A DNA stretch of 64,000 nt from Burkholderia humptydooensis. Lineage in GTDB: Bacteria > Pseudomonadota > Gammaproteobacteria > Burkholderiales > Burkholderiaceae. This document shows, piece by piece, positions 58,975 through 64,000 of this stretch (its first letter is position 1; every line of letters begins with the position of its first letter). The stretch lies in NCBI RefSeq assembly GCF_001513745.1, contig NZ_CP013380.1, positions 2,914,001 through 2,978,000 of the forward strand, given 5' to 3'. Position numbers and translations under genes: made by a program. Below the pieces are notes generated by a model that saw nothing but the letters and a program-made list of their open reading frames with translations, was not told the DNA's origin and made no database searches.

Positions 58975-60873
58975 ATGCAGGGAAATGCCACGCCCGGCAG
59001 CCGGCGCGCGCCCGCTTCCGCACATCACGCCGGCCCGCCCGAAAATCATTCGCGCTCGCCGTCCGCCGTGGCGCTCGCCGCCGCCGCGCCCGGCGCCGCG
59101 GGAACAGCCGCCGGATCGCGCGGCGCGGCGGCGGACCGCACGCCGCTCGCCGGATTGCGCGCGTGGCTCGTCGCCGCGGCCGTGCTTTGCGCGTACTTGT
59201 TGCCGGGCGTCCTCGGCCACGATCCTTGGAAGCAGGACGAAACCTACACGTTCGGCATCATCCAGCACATGCTCGAAAGCGGCGACTTCGTCGTGCCGAC
59301 CAACGCGGGGCAGCCGTTCCTCGAAAAACCGCCGCTGTACGACTGGGTCGCCACCGGCCTCGCGTGGCTCTTTTCCCGCTACCTGCCGCTGCACGACGCG
59401 GCACGGCTCGCGAGCGCGCTGTTCGCCGCACTCGCGTTCGGCTTCACCGCCCGCGCCGCGCGCATCGCGACGGGCGCTGCGCGCTGGCTCGAACTGCCGG
59501 TGGTCAGCGCCGTCGCGCTGTGCGCGGGCTCGCTCGTCGTCATCAAGCATTCGCACGACCTGATGACCGACGTCGCGCTGATGGCGGGCACCGCGATGGG
59601 CTTTTGCGGGCTGCTCGAACTCGTGATCCGGCACGCCGGCGGCGCGAACGGCGCCGAGGCCGCCCACCCGCCCGCGAACCGCTTCGCGGCCGCTCTCTTC
59701 GGCCTGGGCGTCGGCGTCGCGCTGATGTCGAAGGGCCTCTTCGTGCCGCTCGTGTTCGGCGCGACGCTCGCCGCGACGCTCGTTCTCTACCCGGCCTGCC
59801 GCAGCCGCGCGTTCTTCCGCTCGCTCGCGATCGCCGCGCTCGTGTGCGCGCCGTTTGCGCTGATCTGGCCGACCGCGCTGTTCCTGCGCTCCGAATCGCT
59901 GTTCCTCGTCTGGTTCTGGGAAAACAACGTCGGGCGCTTCTTCGGCTTCTCGGTGCCGACGCTCGGCGCCGAAAACGACAAGCCGCTCTTCATCTGGCGC
60001 GCGCTGCTGACGCTCGGCTTTCCGGCCGCGCCGCTCGCGCTCGTCGCACTCGCGCGCGGCCTCTGGCGCGACTGGCGCGCGCCGCGCGTCGCGCTGCCGC
60101 TTGCGTTCACGGGCGTCGGAATGGTCGTGCTGCACATCTCCGCGACGTCGCGCCAGTTGTACATCCTGCCGTTCATCGCGCCGCTCGCGCTCGTCGCCGC
60201 GCAGGCGATCCCGCGCCTGCCGCAGCGGCTGCATACCGCGTGGGACTATGCGAGCCGGATGCTGTTCGGCATCGCCGTGGCGCTCGTGTGGATCGTCTGG
60301 TCGCTGATGTCCGATCACAATGGCCCGCGCGTCGGCTTGCAATGGCTCGGCCGCTGGCTGCCGCTCGACTGGACGATGCCGATCGAGCCCGCGCTCGTGC
60401 TGTCCGCGCTCGCGATCACGATCGGCTGGGTCGGCCTGCTGCCGTCGCTGCGGCTCGCTGGCAAGTGGCGCGGCGCGCTGTCGTGGGCGATGGGCGCGCT
60501 CGTCGCGTGGGGGCTCGTCTACACGCTGCTGCTGCCGTGGCTCGACGTCGCGAAGAGCTATCGTTCGGTGTTCGAAGATTTGAATCGCCGGCTCGCGCTC
60601 GAATGGAACGACGGCGACTGCATGGCGAGCGTCAATCTCGGCGAATCGGAAGCGCCGATGCTCTATTACTTCTCCGGCGTGCTTCACCAGCCTGTCGCGC
60701 AGCCGAATGCGAGCGCCTGCACGTGGCTCATCGTGCAGGGCACGCGCGCGAACCCGCCCGAGCTCGGCGCCGAATGGAAGCCGTTCTGGGCAGGCGCCCG
60801 GCCCGGCGACGATCAGGAAATGCTGCGCGTCTACGTGCGCACGCCGACCGCGGCAACCGTCGCCCATCCTTGA
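58975..60873 (+). CDS. GT39/ArnT-like membrane glycosyltransferase
   Basis: This 632-residue protein has about 12 membrane helices after a low-complexity N-terminus (about 60 residues of Ala/Pro/Gly). Near residue 85, DPWKQDETYTFGI carries the Asp/Glu pair typical of GT39/ArnT polyprenyl-sugar transferases, and NAGQPFLEKPPLYDW is the conserved first loop. It moves a sugar from undecaprenyl phosphate to an acceptor such as lipid A or protein. The acceptor is unknown. No arn genes are adjacent. Confidence 0.85.
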   Translation: MQGNATPGSRRAPASAHHAGPPENHSRSPSAVALAAAAPGAAGTAAGSRGAAADRTPLAGLRAWLVAAAVLCAYLLPGVLGHDPWKQDETYTFGIIQHMLESGDFVVPTNAGQPFLEKPPLYDWVATGLAWLFSRYLPLHDAARLASALFAALAFGFTARAARIATGAARWLELPVVSAVALCAGSLVVIKHSHDLMTDVALMAGTAMGFCGLLELVIRHAGGANGAEAAHPPANRFAAALFGLGVGVALMSKGLFVPLVFGATLAATLVLYPACRSRAFFRSLAIAALVCAPFALIWPTALFLRSESLFLVWFWENNVGRFFGFSVPTLGAENDKPLFIWRALLTLGFPAAPLALVALARGLWRDWRAPRVALPLAFTGVGMVVLHISATSRQLYILPFIAPLALVAAQAIPRLPQRLHTAWDYASRMLFGIAVALVWIVWSLMSDHNGPRVGLQWLGRWLPLDWTMPIEPALVLSALAITIGWVGLLPSLRLAGKWRGALSWAMGALVAWGLVYTLLLPWLDVAKSYRSVFEDLNRRLALEWNDGDCMASVNLGESEAPMLYYFSGVLHQPVAQPNASACTWLIVQGTRANPPELGAEWKPFWAGARPGDDQEMLRVYVRTPTAATVAHP

Positions 60874-60953
60874 TGCCCGCGGCGCGCGGCAGCCCATGCC
60901 GTCGCGCAGGATCGCCTCCCAGGCACGCGCGGCACGCGCCGACGCCGCGCCGG

Positions 60954-62315
60954 CTAGGGCCCGCTCACGCTCATAACGGGCTTGCGCCTGCCCGGCCAGG
61001 TCTCGGCGGCAAGCCAGCCGGCCGCGATGCAGATCGCGTTCGCGACGAGCAGATAACCGGTCGGCGCCATCGGGTTGCCGGTGGTGCCGATGAGCCAGGC
61101 GACGATGCTCTGCGCGGTGCCGCCGAACAACGACACCGCGACGGCGTAGACGATCGAGAATCCCGTCGAGCGCACGCGCTGCGGGAAGCTCTCGGCGATC
61201 AGCACGATGAGCGCCGCGCCGCTCATGCCGTGCAGGCCGGACAGCACGGCCAGCGTGACGAGGAACACGGCGGGCGTCGGACGCGAGACGATCAATTGCA
61301 ATGCCGGAAAGATCAGCAGCAACAGCAGTACGCGCGGCCAGATCAGGACCGCACGGCGGCCGACGCGATCCGACAGGCTGCCGCCCGCGAGCGAGCCCAC
61401 GGCGAGCGCCGCGCCCGTCGCAAACGTCGCGAGCATCGCGACGCCGCCCGGCAGATGCAGTTCGGTCAACGCAAACGTCGTCATGTAGTTGAGGAAATAC
61501 TGCGTGATCGTGCTGCCGAGCAGAATCATCAGGCCGACCGCGATCGGCCGCCGATGCCGCGCGCTCAGCTCGCGCAGGATGTCGCGCGTCGAGCCGTACG
61601 CGCGGTGCGCGTCGATCGTGTCGGACAGCCGGCGGCGGATGTAGACGCCAATCGGCAGCGCCAGCAGGCCGAGCGCGAACGGCACGCGCCAGCCCCACGC
61701 GTACAGGTCGGCTTCGGGCAGAGCGAGCGTCAGCGCATAGCCCGCGAGCCCCGCCGTGACCGCCGCGAAGCCCTGCGTCGCGACCTGCCAGCACGCGTAC
61801 GCGCCGCGCCGCCCAGGCGGCGCGGCTTCGAGAATGTAGGTCGTCGCGGGCCCCGCCTCGCCGCCCCATGCGAGCCCCTGGACCAGCCGCGTGACGACGA
61901 GCAGGATCGGCGCCGCGACGCCGATCGTCTCGTATCCCGGGAGCACGGCGATCGCGCCCGTGCCGACCGCCATCATCACGAGCGTCAGCATCATCGCGGG
62001 CTTGCGGCCCGCCCGGTCCGCATACGCGCCGATCACGAGTGCGCCGAGCGGCCGCACGACGAAGCCGAGCCCGAACACGGACACCGACAGCAGCAGGCTC
62101 ACGAACGGGCTCTTCGCCGGAAAGAACGCGTGGCCGATCATCACCGCGAAAGTCGCGTAAGCGCCGAAGTCGAAGAATTCGACCGCATTGCCGAGCGCAA
62201 CCGCCGCGACGTTGCGGCGGGCGCCGGCGCGCGTCGCGGCCGCGCCGGCCGCGTCGATCATGCCGGCCGGCCGCTCGGGTGCCGGTGGGCAAGCGGGTTC
62301 AAGCAGGTCTTCCAT
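60954..62315 (-). CDS. MFS transporter, metabolite:H+ symporter (MHS) family
   Basis: This 453-residue transporter has 12 helices. It contains EFFDFGAYATFAVMIG, GALVIGAYADRAGRKPAMM (loop 2-3 motif), RLVQGLAWGGEAGPA and the central loop; these place it with ShiA, KgtP and ProP. Substrates are dicarboxylates, shikimate, betaine and similar compounds. The start at 62315 (MEDLLEP) follows GAGGA. The first about 40 residues are hydrophilic. An amidase gene lies upstream on the same strand, so the transporter may import its substrate or product. Confidence 0.88.
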   Translation of the reverse strand: MEDLLEPACPPAPERPAGMIDAAGAAATRAGARRNVAAVALGNAVEFFDFGAYATFAVMIGHAFFPAKSPFVSLLLSVSVFGLGFVVRPLGALVIGAYADRAGRKPAMMLTLVMMAVGTGAIAVLPGYETIGVAAPILLVVTRLVQGLAWGGEAGPATTYILEAAPPGRRGAYACWQVATQGFAAVTAGLAGYALTLALPEADLYAWGWRVPFALGLLALPIGVYIRRRLSDTIDAHRAYGSTRDILRELSARHRRPIAVGLMILLGSTITQYFLNYMTTFALTELHLPGGVAMLATFATGAALAVGSLAGGSLSDRVGRRAVLIWPRVLLLLLIFPALQLIVSRPTPAVFLVTLAVLSGLHGMSGAALIVLIAESFPQRVRSTGFSIVYAVAVSLFGGTAQSIVAWLIGTTGNPMAPTGYLLVANAICIAAGWLAAETWPGRRKPVMSVSGP

Positions 62316-62505
62316 GAAGCGTCCTCGATCGAAGCGACGACGATACCGGCCGCGGGTGCGGCGCGAGCGGTGCGAGCGGCGCAAAAGGCATGGGCGTCAG
62401 AACCGCGGGCGGCATCACGATGAACAGGCGAAAAAACGAAAAGACGGCGCGGGAGCCGGCTGAAAGCGCGCGGCGGCACACGGAGGCACACGGCACACGG
62501 CGCGT

Positions 62506-63909
62506 TCAGTCGCACCGTCGCGGCGGCGCCGGCCAGCGCGGCATCTCGCCGCGCCACGCCTCATACGCGCGGCCGAGCTGCAGCACGAGCCGGTCGGCGA
62601 AGCGCGGCCCGACGATCTGCAGGCCGATCGGCATCCCGTTGCGCGCGAAGCCGCAGTTGATCGACAGCGCCGGCTGCTCGCCCATGTTCCACGGAACCGT
62701 GAACGCGATGTGCTCGAACGGCCGCGCCGGATCGTCGGTCGGCCCTGCCCACTCGGCCGGGAAGCCGGCGACGACGTTGGTTGGCGACAGCACCGCGTCG
62801 ACCGCCTGGAACAGGCGCGCGGCCGCCGCGCGCATCTCGAACGTCGCGCCGAAGCCGCGCACCGCATCGATGCCGGACACCGACGCGCCCTGCCCCGCCC
62901 ACGCGACGATATACGGCAGGATGCGCTCGCGCGCCGCGGCCGGCAGCCGTTCGAGATCCGCCCATAGCCGCGCCTGCCAGAAACGGTCGAGGCCGTCGAG
63001 CATCGCGCGCGACAGCACGGGCGGCGCCGCGACGATCCGCGCGCCGTGCGCGGCGAAGTGCCCGGCCGCCGCTTCCACCGCGGCGACGATCTCCGGCTCC
63101 GGCGCGATTCCGCAGCCGGCGTCGAGCATCAGGCCGATCCGCATGCCCTTGACGTCCGCCGGCGCGATCGACCAGTCGATCGCCTCGGGCGGCAGGCTCG
63201 TCGCATCGCGCCAGTCCGGCCGCGACAGGAAGCGCATCAGCAGCGCGGCATCGTCGATCGTGCGCGTCATCGGCCCCGCGCAGCGGCCCGTGTAGTACGG
63301 ATCGATCGGAATCCGCCCGTTCGACGGCTTGAAGCCGACGATCCCGCACCAGCCGGCCGGCAGCCGGATCGACCCGCCGATGTCGGTGCCGACGTGCAGC
63401 GGCCCGTAGCCCGCGGCCGCCGCCGCGGCCGCGCCGCTGCTCGAGCCGCCCGGATTCAGATCGAGCCGCCACGGGTTGCGCGTGATGCCGTACAGGCTCG
63501 ACAGCCCCGACGACAGCATTGCGTAATCGGGCACCGTCGTCTTGCCGATCACGATCGCGCCCGCCTCGCGCAGCCGCGCCGCGGCGGGCGCGTCGACAGT
63601 CGCGGGCGGCGCGTCGGCGGCCGCGGCCGAGCCGTGCGCCACCCGATCGCCCTGCGTCGCGATCAGCTCCTTGATCGTCACCGGCACGCCGTCGATCTCG
63701 CTGAGCGGCGCGCCCGCGGCCCAGCGGCGCGTCGCCGCGAGCGCCTGCTCGCGCACTTGCGCCGGATCGAAGCGGCACAGCGCGTTCAGATGCGGCTCCC
63801 AACGGGCGATGTGGTCGAGCAGCGCGTCCGCGTAGTCGGCGGGCGTCGCGCTGCGGTTCTTGAACCGTTCGGAAAGCGAGCAAGCAGTCAGGTCGAGCAG
63901 TTCGGACAT
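62506..63909 (-). CDS. Amidase (amidase signature family)
   Basis: This 467-residue enzyme has the Ser-cisSer-Lys triad: Lys80 (VPVTIKEL), Ser156 (NPGGSSSGAAA) and nucleophile Ser180 (VGTDIGGSIRLPA). It hydrolyses an amide; the substrate is unknown. The N-terminal MSELLDLTACSLSERF starts a normal-length protein. It is separated by 190 bases from the MFS transporter gene on the same strand. Nothing else clear is seen in the last 91 bases of the window. Confidence 0.9.
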   Translation of the reverse strand: MSELLDLTACSLSERFKNRSATPADYADALLDHIARWEPHLNALCRFDPAQVREQALAATRRWAAGAPLSEIDGVPVTIKELIATQGDRVAHGSAAAADAPPATVDAPAAARLREAGAIVIGKTTVPDYAMLSSGLSSLYGITRNPWRLDLNPGGSSSGAAAAAAAGYGPLHVGTDIGGSIRLPAGWCGIVGFKPSNGRIPIDPYYTGRCAGPMTRTIDDAALLMRFLSRPDWRDATSLPPEAIDWSIAPADVKGMRIGLMLDAGCGIAPEPEIVAAVEAAAGHFAAHGARIVAAPPVLSRAMLDGLDRFWQARLWADLERLPAAARERILPYIVAWAGQGASVSGIDAVRGFGATFEMRAAAARLFQAVDAVLSPTNVVAGFPAEWAGPTDDPARPFEHIAFTVPWNMGEQPALSINCGFARNGMPIGLQIVGPRFADRLVLQLGRAYEAWRGEMPRWPAPPRRCD

Positions 63910-64000
63910 GGTATCGGCCTCGCAAGGTTGGAGGCGGGTGGTCGGGCCTTCGTCCGCGGCCGCCCGTCATCGGTGGAACTCACGATAGCAACGCAATAAC

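Noticed and set aside
59163..62423. Long plus-strand open frame over the GT39 and MFS genes
   Set aside because: Composition is Arg/Ala-rich without domains and overlaps two clear genes in other frames.

Overview
The window looks like a chromosomal segment of a betaproteobacterium, most likely a Burkholderia of the pseudomallei/thailandensis type. The evidence is very high G+C with GC3-biased codons, 14 separate nuo genes followed by a DUF2818 gene, the ilvI-ilvH-ilvC-psd-pssA block next to leuA, and secG followed by tRNA-Leu(GAG). Species cannot be fixed from the sequence alone. No phage, insertion sequence, CRISPR array or rRNA operon was seen. Nearly all of it is dense housekeeping and catabolic coding sequence.

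Layout. 1-8.3 kb: DUF2863 tail, an orphan LuxR-type regulator, a CbiM-like membrane protein, an exported protein with a basic tail, M14 carboxypeptidase, yaaA, a PIN protein, an aminotransferase and a GST. 8.4-12.4 kb: an acyl-CoA operon of enoyl-CoA hydratase, histidine phosphatase, APH-like kinase and ACAD10/11-like acyl-CoA dehydrogenase. 12.4-17.6 kb (minus strand): a secreted beta-helix protein, two MaoC hydratases, two acyl-CoA dehydrogenases and DUF1178. 17.7-33.5 kb (minus): NUDIX, DUF2818 and the complete complex I operon nuoA-N. 33.7-39.1 kb (minus): tRNA-Leu, secG, tpiA, quinone oxidoreductase, pnp and rpsO. 39.2-44 kb: orphan periplasmic binding protein, lipoprotein, beta-carbonic anhydrase and SulP transporter. 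44-51.2 kb (minus): leuA with its own promoter and leader, pssA, psd, ilvC, ilvH and ilvI. 51.4-53.7 kb: ECF sigma factor, DUF3619, DUF3106 and RDD genes. 53.8-56.4 kb: PlcP-like metallophosphoesterase, GT4 glycosyltransferase and diacylglycerol kinase. 56.5-64 kb: TetR, LOG, SDR, GT39 glycosyltransferase, MFS transporter and amidase.

Functional links. The ilv/leu genes make branched-chain amino acids. psd and pssA make phosphatidylethanolamine. The PlcP-like, GT4 and dgkA genes form a plausible lipid-remodelling cassette (phospholipid to diacylglycerol to glycolipid, with recycling to phosphatidate), and a dyad that also reads as a Pho box lies just upstream.

The most interesting signals are an unlisted 26-codon Leu-rich leader ORF using rare Leu codons just upstream of leuA, with a promoter so close that its mRNA may be leaderless; the PlcP-GT4-DgkA cassette; a 34-codon upstream ORF whose stop overlaps the ilvI start; and a bacterial split version of the ACAD10/11 kinase plus dehydrogenase pair.
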